Source: Sphingomicrobium marinum
Lineage (GTDB): Bacteria; Pseudomonadota; Alphaproteobacteria; Sphingomonadales; Sphingomonadaceae
Direction: 5' to 3'
Length of the DNA: 64,000 nt
Assembly (NCBI RefSeq): GCF_026157105.1
Contig: NZ_JANPVQ010000001.1
Span: 1,605,501-1,669,500, forward strand
The notes below the pieces were generated by a model. That model had not been told where the DNA came from. It did no database searches and was given only the letters and a program-made list of their open reading frames with translations. The translations under genes and the position numbers were made by a program. Every line of letters begins with the position of its first letter. The stretch's first letter is position 1. Positions 42,771-50,499 of this stretch are shown here, one piece after another.

Positions 42771-43318
42771 CGCGCGAGCATAGCGCTGAGCGAGCGGCCA
42801 AGAAAGGCCAGCAACTGGTCGCCCTCGCTGCTCGATACCGGCGTCGCGTCGGTCTGGCCAAGCAGCAGGATGCCCTCGGGCATGCCAGGCGACATTTGCG
42901 GTATGCGGATGATCGCCTGACTTTGCAGCGCCCGGCTGATCGCGCCGAATAGCGGCGAACCATTGGTGCCGCCCGTGATCTCGACCGGGTTGGCGCGCGC
43001 GCCTGCCTTTTCGACCCAGGCCTTTTCGAGCGGATGGATGCCGCTGATGTCGAAGCGAAAGGCCTGCCCGTCCACGATCAGCGCCATCGCCACCGCATCG
43101 ACGCGCAGCAATAGCGGCCAATCGCGCGTCACGACCTCGGCCACTTCTTCGATATCGCGGCACATGATGAGGTTGGTGACGGCATCATGGATCGCCGCCG
43201 TGGCATTGCAGTGCCCGTCGGCAAAAGCGATCAGCTTGCGACGTGCGGTCTCCGCCTCGCCAAGCCTGTCGCGCAGCGTCGCCACCGCGCGTTCTTCAAA
43301 GGAAATCACCCCGCTCAT
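42749..43318 (-). CDS. DUF484 family protein
   Basis: A 189-residue cytosolic protein with an N-terminal helix (FEERAVATLRDRLGEAETARRK) and a GAF-like domain (AAIHDAVTNLIMCRDIEEV; MPEGILLLGQTDATPVSSSEG). DUF484 proteins are nearly always beside xerC, as here. Their role is unknown. The ATG at 43318 is chosen since an upstream in-frame start falls within a hairpin region. Two inverted repeats precede the gene (see 43327 and 43360). Confidence 0.88.
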   Translation of the reverse strand: MSGVISFEERAVATLRDRLGEAETARRKLIAFADGHCNATAAIHDAVTNLIMCRDIEEVAEVVTRDWPLLLRVDAVAMALIVDGQAFRFDISGIHPLEKAWVEKAGARANPVEITGGTNGSPLFGAISRALQSQAIIRIPQMSPGMPEGILLLGQTDATPVSSSEGDQLLAFLGRSLSAMLARWVGATK

Positions 43319-43326
43319 GGGGCTAA

Positions 43327-43350
43327 TTCTTAGGCGCAAATGCCTAAGAA
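43327..43350 (-). promoter_or_regulatory. 9-bp hairpin just before the DUF484 start
   Basis: TTCTTAGGC (43327-43335) and GCCTAAGAA (43342-43350) are perfect arms with a 6-base loop, ending 8 bases before the ATG on the minus strand. It could cover the ribosome site or act as an operator. Confidence 0.45.
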
Positions 43351-43359
43351 AGTTCTAGC

Positions 43360-43394
43360 GGTGACGTCAGCCCGAAATGGGACATGACGTCACC
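43360..43394 (-). terminator. 10-bp inverted repeat after the transaldolase gene
   Basis: GGTGACGTCA (43360-43369) and TGACGTCACC (43385-43394) pair perfectly; the 15-base spacer can add a small CCC/GGG stem. It lies 13 bp past the transaldolase stop on the minus strand. No T-run follows directly. A terminator or an operator for DUF484-xerC is equally possible. Confidence 0.45.
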
Positions 43395-43407
43395 GAATGC
43401 ACGCAAA

Positions 43408-44061
43408 TCAGCCGATTTTCTGACCCGTATCTTCCCAGTCCTTGATGAAGGCAGCGAGCCCCTTGTCAGTCAGCGGATGATTGAACATCGCCTTGATGAC
43501 CGAAGGCGGCGCCGTCATCACGTCGGCGCCCAGTTTCGCCGAATCGTGGATATGGATCGGATTGCGAACCGACGCGACAAGGATCTCGGTAGGGAAGTCA
43601 TAATTGTCGTAGATCAGGCGAATGTCGCCGATCAGCTCGATACCCGGATAGCCGACATCGTCATGGCGCCCGACAAACGGCGATATGAAGCTGGCGCCGG
43701 CTTTCGCCGCAAGCAGCGCCTGGTTGGCCGAGAAACAGAGCGTCACGTTCACCATCGTGCCATCGCTGGTCAGCGCCTTGCAGGTCTTGAGCCCGTCGAT
43801 CGTGAGCGGCACCTTGATCGCGACATTGTCAGCAATTTTGCGCAGCACTTCTGCCTCGCGCATCATGCCTTCGTGATCGGTCGACACGACTTCAGCCGAC
43901 ACCGGGCCATCGGTGATCGCGCAGATTTCCTTGGTGACCTCAATGAAGTCGCGACCCGACTTCTTGATCAGCGAGGGATTGGTCGTCACCCCGTCAAGCA
44001 AGCCGGTATCCGCCAGTTCCTTGATGTCATCGATATCGGCGGTGTCGGCAAAGAACTTCAT
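43408..44061 (-). CDS. Transaldolase, small (TalC/fructose-6-phosphate aldolase-like) type
   Basis: A 217-residue class I aldolase. It opens [20 protein letters not shown] and [17 protein letters not shown], the short-transaldolase signature. The Schiff-base Lys is in [38 protein letters not shown] and [20 protein letters not shown] complete the barrel. Short proteins like this are either true transaldolases (pentose phosphate pathway) or fructose-6-phosphate aldolases; a transaldolase role is more likely in a bacterium lacking other evidence. Confidence 0.93.
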   Translation of the reverse strand: MKFFADTADIDDIKELADTGLLDGVTTNPSLIKKSGRDFIEVTKEICAITDGPVSAEVVSTDHEGMMREAEVLRKIADNVAIKVPLTIDGLKTCKALTSDGTMVNVTLCFSANQALLAAKAGASFISPFVGRHDDVGYPGIELIGDIRLIYDNYDFPTEILVASVRNPIHIHDSAKLGADVMTAPPSVIKAMFNHPLTDKGLAAFIKDWEDTGQKIG

Positions 44062-44145
44062 GGCTTGGGCTCCCTCGTCAGGCTGGCGCTTATGTGTGCC
44101 AAGCGATAGCGAGGTTCAACGCGATTCGTAAGGAGGCCTTTTCGC

Positions 44146-44916
44146 ATGACCGATCATATCCAGGTGGACCGTGCCCATGACGGCACGGTCGTGCAGATCA
44201 CCATGGCCCGACCGGAGGCACGCAACGCGATTACCGTGGCGATGTACGAGGCAATGGCCGCCGCCGTCGAGGACGCCGGCAAGGACGACAAGGTCCGCCT
44301 GATCACCATTCGCGGCGAAGGCGTGGATTTTACCGCCGGCAACGACTTGATGGACTTCATGCAAGCGATGCCGCAGCCGGGCGAAGACACCGACATCCCC
44401 GTGTGGCGCTTCCTGCGCGCGATGGCGAACAACGAGGTGCCGGTCATTGCGGCCGTGCAGGGCAACGCAATCGGGATCGGTACCACAATGCTGTTCCACT
44501 GCGACCTGGTCATCGCCGAAGAAGGCTGCCGCTTCAAAATGCCCTTCACCGAACTGGGCCTGGTCCCTGAAGCCGCCAGTTCGATGATCATGCCCGCGCT
44601 TTCGGGCCGCCGCAAAGCCGCGCGCTACCTGCTGTTGAGCGATAGCTTCGATGCGCACGAGGCAGAGGCGATCGGGCTTGCCAGCCACGTTGCACCGGGC
44701 GGCCAGCTGGATGCAATGTTCGAAAAGATCGTCGGCAAACTGCTCGCCAAGCCGGTGCAGTCGGTCAGGCTGACGCAGAAGCTGCTACGCAAGAGCGACC
44801 GCGAGGCCGTGCTTGCGCGCATGGATCTGGAAAATGGTCATTTCGCCGAGCGGCTCACCAGCGATGAGCTCAAGCAGGCAATTACCGATTTCTTTGCAGC
44901 GCGAGCGAAAGCCTAA
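44146..44916 (+). CDS. Enoyl-CoA hydratase/isomerase family protein
   Basis: A 256-residue crotonase-fold enzyme. The CoA and oxyanion regions are DFTAGNDLMDFMQ and GNAIGIGTTMLFHCDLVIA, followed by FKMPFTELGLVPEAASS. The Glu in FTELGLVPEA matches one catalytic Glu of hydratases; the other position is less clear, so isomerase or other crotonase activity is possible. AAGGAGG lies shortly before the ATG. It converges on the TadE-like gene with a 4-bp overlap. Confidence 0.9.
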   Translation: MTDHIQVDRAHDGTVVQITMARPEARNAITVAMYEAMAAAVEDAGKDDKVRLITIRGEGVDFTAGNDLMDFMQAMPQPGEDTDIPVWRFLRAMANNEVPVIAAVQGNAIGIGTTMLFHCDLVIAEEGCRFKMPFTELGLVPEAASSMIMPALSGRRKAARYLLLSDSFDAHEAEAIGLASHVAPGGQLDAMFEKIVGKLLAKPVQSVRLTQKLLRKSDREAVLARMDLENGHFAERLTSDELKQAITDFFAARAKA

Positions 44917-45299
44917 TTGGCGTAATAGACGCGCTTCGACTTGCGGATATCGACGGTCGGCCCTTCAAAGAAAATGAAGTCGGTCGGCTGCGTGTAGATG
45001 ATATCGATATCGAAATATTCGTCGGTCGTGTTCTGCGTCACCGTTGGCGTTTGCATCGTGCCGTTATGTGTCCCGAACTGGCTGTCCGCGACGAAATCCT
45101 CGATCTGGCTCGTCGACGGCGTCGGATAAAGCGTCGCATAGCGCGCCGCTTCACCCATGGCGTGCTGCGCACCGGCATTGGCCCAGAATACCAGCGCTAG
45201 CTGGAAGATCCCGAAAATGAACGAAATCAGGATCGGCAGCGCGAGCGCAAACTCGACGACCGCAGCGCCCTCTTCGTTTTCTTTGAATAGCTTGCGCAT
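44913..45299 (-). CDS. TadE-like pseudopilin
   Basis: A 128-residue exported protein of the TadE type. After a short charged leader (MRKLFKENEEG) comes AAVVEFALALPILISFIFGI, a prepilin-like hydrophobic helix starting with the conserved Glu. The C-terminal half is a periplasmic beta-rich domain. TadE proteins are minor pilins of Flp/Tad pili. It is the last of three such genes on the minus strand; no tad secretion genes are in the window. Confidence 0.88.
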   Translation of the reverse strand: MRKLFKENEEGAAVVEFALALPILISFIFGIFQLALVFWANAGAQHAMGEAARYATLYPTPSTSQIEDFVADSQFGTHNGTMQTPTVTQNTTDEYFDIDIIYTQPTDFIFFEGPTVDIRKSKRVYYAN

Positions 45300-45307
45300 G
45301 ATAGTTC

Positions 45308-45763
45308 CTAACTCGTCCGGATGGCGGCGACGCCGACAAATTGATAATCGCCATTGTCATTGACGTTGCTGCCGAACGTCGTCGGGAACATCGGTGTGTA
45401 CGTCGCCGTGACCGAGACGCTCAGATAGCGCGCCTCGTCCTCGCCCGAGGTGCAGCTGTCATTGTAATTGTCCTGGCGCGTGCCGTCGCACTCCACCCAT
45501 TCGTCGGTGGTGACGTTTGACTGATCGACGTCCGCCAGCCGCGCGGCTTCGGTGACCAGCGTATTGGTCACGGTCGTGTCCGCCGATTTCTGGAATACCT
45601 TTTCGATCGCCGACTGCGCAGCCTGCTCGGCATTCAGCTTGGTCGAATAGGCATTGGAGATGTCGACCATGCCGACAAGCAGGCCCGCCAACACGGGCGC
45701 AACGATCGCCAGTTCGACGACCGAGGTGCCCTGCTGGTTGCTAAGGATGTCTTTTAAACGCAT
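45308..45763 (-). CDS. TadE/TadF-like pseudopilin
   Basis: A 151-residue protein with leader MRLKDILSNQQG, then TSVVELAIVAPVLAGLLVGM, the TadE-type helix with Glu at the fifth position. The mature part has two Cys (VECDGTRQ and DSCTSGEDE) that may form a disulfide. It is separated by 8 bp from the next TadE-like gene and 11 bp from the TadG-like gene upstream, so the three form one operon. Confidence 0.86.
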   Translation of the reverse strand: MRLKDILSNQQGTSVVELAIVAPVLAGLLVGMVDISNAYSTKLNAEQAAQSAIEKVFQKSADTTVTNTLVTEAARLADVDQSNVTTDEWVECDGTRQDNYNDSCTSGEDEARYLSVSVTATYTPMFPTTFGSNVNDNGDYQFVGVAAIRTS

Positions 45764-45774
45764 GTTCCAGGCTC

Positions 45775-47067
45775 CTAGGCAATCAGGCGGACTTGGCCGT
45801 CAGGCGCGCTGAAGCTGCCCGATGCACTGCCCGGCGGGCAGGTGTTTGTGATGTTTGCAGCACCCGAGAAATAGACGCGGCGCGTGACGAGTTGCATGCA
45901 GGCGACATTGGCACTCGAGTTGCCATTGTAGGTCACCTGCTGGCTCGGGAAATAAAGCGCTCCCCGATAGAAGCTGGTGTTGCCGCCGTTGATCTTGTTC
46001 GGACTGTTGGCAGCCCCACTGTTATTCGTATCGCTCGCACGGCGGTCCTGGTAAATCGCAATGCCGGCAAAATCGCCCGTGTCAGGCGCCTGGATTTGCA
46101 ACTGCGAACCACCATTCATCTCGACACTGCCGATGGTCGCGGTGGGCGACGTGCTGACATTGGTCATGACGATCGTCACGCCATTATTCGCATAAACTTC
46201 CGCCTGGCTGCCCAGATCAAAATCGCCGCCGCTGACATAGTAGGTCCCTGGCGCAAGCGTCAGCGTGCCGCGGACGCGAATGCTGGTGAAACAGTTGTTT
46301 GCGGGATTGCTGCTGTCATACGACTGCACGCGGGTCTGGTTGCTGTTGACCGTCATCGCGCCGCCGTTGCAGGTGCTGGGCGGGTTGGCTTGCACCCCTG
46401 CGAACGGATCTTCCATCGGCGAGGTGTAGGGCTGGAATTCGGTGCCCGAAGCCCAGTTGGTCGAGGTCGTGTTAATCCCGCCGACCGCCGCGATCGGCGA
46501 CGCGTTCACCACGGCCGAGCCCGTCGCGAATGCGGCACCGTTTAGGTCGGTCGCGTTGGTAATCATGCCGCAGCCAAGCTGCAGGTTGGAGTTACCCGTT
46601 GCGTAAATGCCCTGCGTGGCATTGGGCTCGAGGCTGATGACGCAATAGTCGCCGCCCGGTGTTGCTGCCGCCGTTGCGGCCGCGGTAATCACGGGGGCGC
46701 TCGTCATGAAGAACGACGAAAAGGACAATTCGCGCTGAAGCTGAAGCTGCACGCGCGTCGTATAATTGTACCCCGACACCGTCGGATGCGTAATCTGCGG
46801 TGCGCCCAGCAGGGTGAAGCCCGTGTTCTGCGTATGAGCGAGGTCGCGCGTGACCGCGCTTTCGGCGCTCATGCTGTCCTGCTTTGCATAGACAGCTGCA
46901 ATCGCCGCGCTGTCTGCCGCGCGCTGCAACTGGCGCTTCCACAGCGACCACTGAACCGTATCGGTCGCAAGGCCGGCAAAACCCACCAGCAACGGCATCG
47001 AGAATCCGACCATCACCAGCACGTTGCCGCGCCTATCGTTCATCAATGCTTTCATCGCCTTGATCAT
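45775..47067 (-). CDS. TadG-like protein (Flp pilus assembly)
   Basis: A 430-residue protein. The N-terminus MIKAMKALMNDRRGNVLVMV and the helix FSMPLLVGFAGLATDTVQW followed by RQLQRAADSAAIAAVYA are those of TadG/Putative Flp pilus-assembly proteins. The large periplasmic part is rich in Gly, Ser, Asn and Thr with beta-helix-like repeats (LTLAPGTYYVSGGDFDLGS; VEMNGGSQLQIQAP) and several Cys. I chose the ATG at 47067, preceded by AGGGAG; the longer frame extends through non-coding sequence. It heads the pseudopilin operon. Confidence 0.87.
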   Translation of the reverse strand: MIKAMKALMNDRRGNVLVMVGFSMPLLVGFAGLATDTVQWSLWKRQLQRAADSAAIAAVYAKQDSMSAESAVTRDLAHTQNTGFTLLGAPQITHPTVSGYNYTTRVQLQLQRELSFSSFFMTSAPVITAAATAAATPGGDYCVISLEPNATQGIYATGNSNLQLGCGMITNATDLNGAAFATGSAVVNASPIAAVGGINTTSTNWASGTEFQPYTSPMEDPFAGVQANPPSTCNGGAMTVNSNQTRVQSYDSSNPANNCFTSIRVRGTLTLAPGTYYVSGGDFDLGSQAEVYANNGVTIVMTNVSTSPTATIGSVEMNGGSQLQIQAPDTGDFAGIAIYQDRRASDTNNSGAANSPNKINGGNTSFYRGALYFPSQQVTYNGNSSANVACMQLVTRRVYFSGAANITNTCPPGSASGSFSAPDGQVRLIA

Positions 47068-47172
47068 GCAAAACTCCCTGGGACTTTGGCCCTTGTTGCA
47101 TGGGGAAATATCCAAACAGGGTGTGCGAAGCGTGTGCGGGGATGGTTGTCGGCAAATTAACCACGCCCGCTC

Positions 47173-47201
47173 TTGAAGCGATCGTGAAGCCGTCTTATCT
47201 A
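47173..47201 (+). promoter_or_regulatory. Weak candidate sigma70 promoter for telA
   Basis: TTGAAG (47173-47178), 17 bases, TATCTA (47196-47201), about 80 bp before the telA ATG. The -10 match is poor. The 211-bp gap between the divergent pilus and telA genes must hold both promoters; no other signal stood out. Confidence 0.25.
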
Positions 47202-47278
47202 CATAATACAGTTTTGCGCTTGCGTCCGAGGCGTCATCAAGCCACTCTTGGGCAAAGGCGATTAGCGAAAGGGGCAAG

Positions 47279-48487
47279 ATGGCCGAAGAGACACAGACGC
47301 AGACCGAAACGGCGACCAAGATCAAGCTGGATCCGCCCGGCGCACTGCAGCCCATCGCGGCGGATCAGGCCGCGGGCCTCGTTCCCCTCAAGGAAGAAGA
47401 AAAGACCGAGCTTGAAAGCAAGGTCTCAAGCTTCGTCAGCGAACTCGCCGCACTCGACGCCAACAGCCCCGAATTCGGGAAGAAGGTCGACCAGCTCACC
47501 GCAATGGGCCGCAAGGAAATCGCCGAAGCGGCAGGTGCCTCCTCGCGCTTCCTCGACCGCCCGGTGAAAGCAATCGACAGCGACACCGGCATCGGCGCCG
47601 ACCTCACCGAGCTGCGCCGGACCGTCGAAGCGCTCGATCCGTCGGAAAACTCGAAGCACCTGACGGGGCGCAAGCTGCTCGGCATCATCCCCTTCGGCAA
47701 GCGCATCAATCACTATTTCGACAAGTATCGTTCGGCCCAAAGCCACATCAGCGCGATCCTCGCCCGTCTCGGCAACGGCAAGGACGAACTGCTGATGGAC
47801 AATGCCGCGATCGATACCGAACGTGCGGGCCTGTGGAAGACGATGCACAAGCTCGAGCAGATGATCCACATCTCCAAGAAGCTCGACACCGAGCTCGAGG
47901 ACAAGGCCAACGAGCTGGACGCGACCGACCCCGCCAAGGCCAAGGCGATCCGCGAAAGCGCACTGTTCTACACGCGCCAGCGCACGCAGGACCTTCTCAC
48001 GCAGATGGCGGTCACCGTGCAGGGCTATCTCGCGCTCGATCTCGTCAAGAAGAACAATGTCGAACTGGTCAAAGGCGTCGACCGCGCGTCGACTACCACC
48101 GTATCGGCGCTACGCACCGCGGTCACCGTGGCGCAGGCCATGTCCAACCAGAAGTTGGTGCTCGAACAGATCGGCGCGCTCAACACGACTACAGCCGGCA
48201 TGATCGACAGCACGGGCAACCTGCTGAAAAGCCAGTCGGCGACGATCCACGAGCAGGCTGCCAGCTCGACCATCCCGATCGAGACGCTGCAGCGCGCCTT
48301 CCAGAACATCTACGATACGATGGACCAGATCGACACGTTCAAGCTCCAGGCGCTCGACAATATGAAGCAGACGGTCAACGTGCTCGAAAGCGAAGTCGGC
48401 AAGTCGAAGGGCTATATCGCCCGCGCCGAGGGCGTCGAGCAGGGCAAGCTGGAAAATCAGAAGTCGCCCTTCGAAACGCTCGAATAG
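47279..48487 (+). CDS. TelA family protein (toxic anion resistance)
   Basis: A 402-residue largely helical cytosolic protein. Family-typical parts are GRKEIAEAAGASSRFLDRPVK split over its first quarter, LLGIIPFGKRINHYFDKYRSAQ, and TTTVSALRTAVTVAQAMSNQKLVLEQI near the end. TelA proteins are named for tellurite resistance, but their biochemical role is unknown and many hosts have them without tellurite genes. It is followed 6 bp later by an XpaC-like gene, a frequent partner. Confidence 0.92.
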   Translation: MAEETQTQTETATKIKLDPPGALQPIAADQAAGLVPLKEEEKTELESKVSSFVSELAALDANSPEFGKKVDQLTAMGRKEIAEAAGASSRFLDRPVKAIDSDTGIGADLTELRRTVEALDPSENSKHLTGRKLLGIIPFGKRINHYFDKYRSAQSHISAILARLGNGKDELLMDNAAIDTERAGLWKTMHKLEQMIHISKKLDTELEDKANELDATDPAKAKAIRESALFYTRQRTQDLLTQMAVTVQGYLALDLVKKNNVELVKGVDRASTTTVSALRTAVTVAQAMSNQKLVLEQIGALNTTTAGMIDSTGNLLKSQSATIHEQAASSTIPIETLQRAFQNIYDTMDQIDTFKLQALDNMKQTVNVLESEVGKSKGYIARAEGVEQGKLENQKSPFETLE

Positions 48488-48493
48488 TCCTCG

Positions 48494-49288
48494 ATGATTA
48501 CCCGCGATCTCACCAAGACGATCCAGCACCATGAAAAGGTGATGGCGAGGGTTCCCGCAGTGCGCGACAAGGCGGACCGCACGGTGCGCCGCGCTGACCG
48601 CATATTCGAACGCATGGACGAAGATGGCGCCGCCCGCGACGCGCGCCGCCGCGATTACCAGCGCACCATGGAAGGCGTCGGCAAGCGGCTTTTGCAAGTC
48701 GGAATCGCCGTTGGCGGCATCAGTCTTGCCGCGGTGCTTGCGGGCCTATTGATTCCAGGCGGTATCGGCATGTTCGGTTTCCTCGCCGCGGTTGGGCTGG
48801 CGATCGCTGTCGCCGCGGTGACCCTGTTCTGGCCGCGCGCGCCGCAGGTCATGCAAAAGATCGACCCCGCGCTATCCAACGCGCAGATCGTTTCCCGCTT
48901 CGACAGTTTCCTGGTGCGCCAGCGCCCTGCCCTGCCCCCGCCGGCGCAAGTCCAGGTCGATGCCATTCACACGATGATGCCCGATTTCCAGAAAGTGATC
49001 TCGCGGATCGAGAAGAGCGAACCCGAGGCGCAGGAAGCACGCCGCCTCATGAGCAATCATCTGCCCGGCCTGATCGAGCGCTATCACCAGGTGCCCGAAG
49101 GTTTTCGCGATAGCGTGGACGGCGAAGGCATGACCGTCGACGAACGCCTTGCCGATGGCCTCGGCGCGGGGCGCAAGGCGCTCGAAGAACTGGGCGAACG
49201 CCTCGCCCGCAAGGACATGGCCGCGCTTGAGGCGCATGGCCGGTTCATGAAGTCGCGCTACGGCGACGAGGAAGACACGCTCGACTAG
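48494..49288 (+). CDS. XpaC-like membrane protein, TelA partner
   Basis: A 264-residue protein: a charged N-terminal helix (KVMARVPAVRDKADRTVRRADR), two adjacent membrane segments (LLQVGIAVGGISLAAVLAGLL and FGFLAAVGLAIAVAAVTLFW) and a helical cytosolic C-terminus. The layout matches XpaC-type proteins (5-bromo-4-chloroindolyl phosphate hydrolysis family) found beside telA. No phosphatase motif is visible, so the old name is misleading. It converges with the CoA transferase gene with a 4-bp overlap. Confidence 0.75.
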   Translation: MITRDLTKTIQHHEKVMARVPAVRDKADRTVRRADRIFERMDEDGAARDARRRDYQRTMEGVGKRLLQVGIAVGGISLAAVLAGLLIPGGIGMFGFLAAVGLAIAVAAVTLFWPRAPQVMQKIDPALSNAQIVSRFDSFLVRQRPALPPPAQVQVDAIHTMMPDFQKVISRIEKSEPEAQEARRLMSNHLPGLIERYHQVPEGFRDSVDGEGMTVDERLADGLGAGRKALEELGERLARKDMAALEAHGRFMKSRYGDEEDTLD

Positions 49289-50499
49289 GCGATCACGCCG
49301 TCCGCGCGCAGTCGCTCGCGTTCGGTTTCGTCAAGGTAATCCGCCAGCACTGCATCCGTATGTTCGCCTAGCGCAGGTGGGCTCAGGGCCGCATCGGCGC
49401 GCTGGCCATCGATGCGCACCGGGCTACCCACCATGGGGGTTGCGCCCAATCCGCCGTTTCCTCGCGCCTGCCTGACCCCGCGATGCACCGCTTGCGGATC
49501 GGCCAGGGCCTCGCTGATCGAGTTTATCGGCCCGGCCGGGATGCCCGCGTCCAGCAGCAGCGCCATCCAGTGATCCGATGATTTGTCGACCAGAATCGCC
49601 TCGATCTTGGCGCAGATCGCATCGCGGTGTTCAACCCGCGCGGCATTGGTGGCGAAGCGCCAGTCCTCGGCCCATTCGGGGTGACCACAAATTTCGGCGA
49701 GCTTGGCGAATTGCCGGTCGTTGCCGACCGCGATCACGATCGCGCGGTCTGCAGTCGCGAAGGGCCGGTAGGGCACGATGTTGGGATGGTTATTGCCCAT
49801 CCGCGTCGGGTCCCTGCCCGATACCATTGCATTGGAGGCCTGATTGGCCAGCACCGCCAATTGCGTATCGAACAACGCCATATCTATATGCGCGCCCTGC
49901 CCCGATCGACTGCGCTCATGCAGCGCAGCGAGGATCGCGCTTGCGGTATACATGCCGGTAAAGATGTCCGCGATCGCAACGCCGACTTTAAGCGGCTCTC
50001 CGCCCGGTGTGCCATCGGGCTGGCCGGTAACGCTCATCATGCCGCCCATGGCCTGGATCATGTAATCGTAACCAGCACGATCCGCGTAGGGGCCATCCTG
50101 CCCGAAACCGGTAACCGACGCGTAGATGAGAGCCGGGTTGGCTTTGCGCAGGCTATCGGCATCGAGCCCATGTTTCTTCAGCCCGCCGACGCGGTAATTC
50201 TCGACCAGCACATCGGCATCGGCAGCCATGCGCTTGATGAGTTGTGCCCCCTCCTCGGTCGAAAAGTCGATGGCGACCGACTTCTTCCCGCGATTGGCAG
50301 CAAGGAAATAGGCGGCGACCTTTTCATCGCCGTGCGTGTGCCAGGGCGGGCCCCAATGGCGCGTATCGTCGCCCGCGCCCGGCTGTTCGACCTTGAACAC
50401 CTCCGCGCCCATATCGGCGAGTAATTGCGTGCACCACGGCCCCGCCAGCACCCGCGACAGGTCGAGCACCTTGAGGCCATTGAGCGGCTGCGCGCTCAT
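49285..50499 (-). CDS. CaiB/BaiF family CoA-transferase
   Basis: A 404-residue type III CoA-transferase. It begins with LKVLDLSRVLAGPWCTQLLADMGA (split at the usual class III start), has EVFKVEQPGAGDDTRHWGPP and the catalytic Asp in VGVAIADIFTGMYTASA. The acyl substrate is unknown. The ATG at 50499 (MSAQPLNG) overlaps the 3' end of the phytoene-dehydrogenase-like gene. It is the fourth gene of pgi-gor-oxidoreductase-CoA transferase. Confidence 0.92.
   Translation of the reverse strand: MSAQPLNGLKVLDLSRVLAGPWCTQLLADMGAEVFKVEQPGAGDDTRHWGPPWHTHGDEKVAAYFLAANRGKKSVAIDFSTEEGAQLIKRMAADADVLVENYRVGGLKKHGLDADSLRKANPALIYASVTGFGQDGPYADRAGYDYMIQAMGGMMSVTGQPDGTPGGEPLKVGVAIADIFTGMYTASAILAALHERSRSGQGAHIDMALFDTQLAVLANQASNAMVSGRDPTRMGNNHPNIVPYRPFATADRAIVIAVGNDRQFAKLAEICGHPEWAEDWRFATNAARVEHRDAICAKIEAILVDKSSDHWMALLLDAGIPAGPINSISEALADPQAVHRGVRQARGNGGLGATPMVGSPVRIDGQRADAALSPPALGEHTDAVLADYLDETERERLRADGVIA

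Noticed and set aside
43360-43394. TGACGTCA cores as a cAMP-response element
   Set aside because: That element belongs to eukaryotic bZIP factors. The bacterial context favours a terminator or a local operator.
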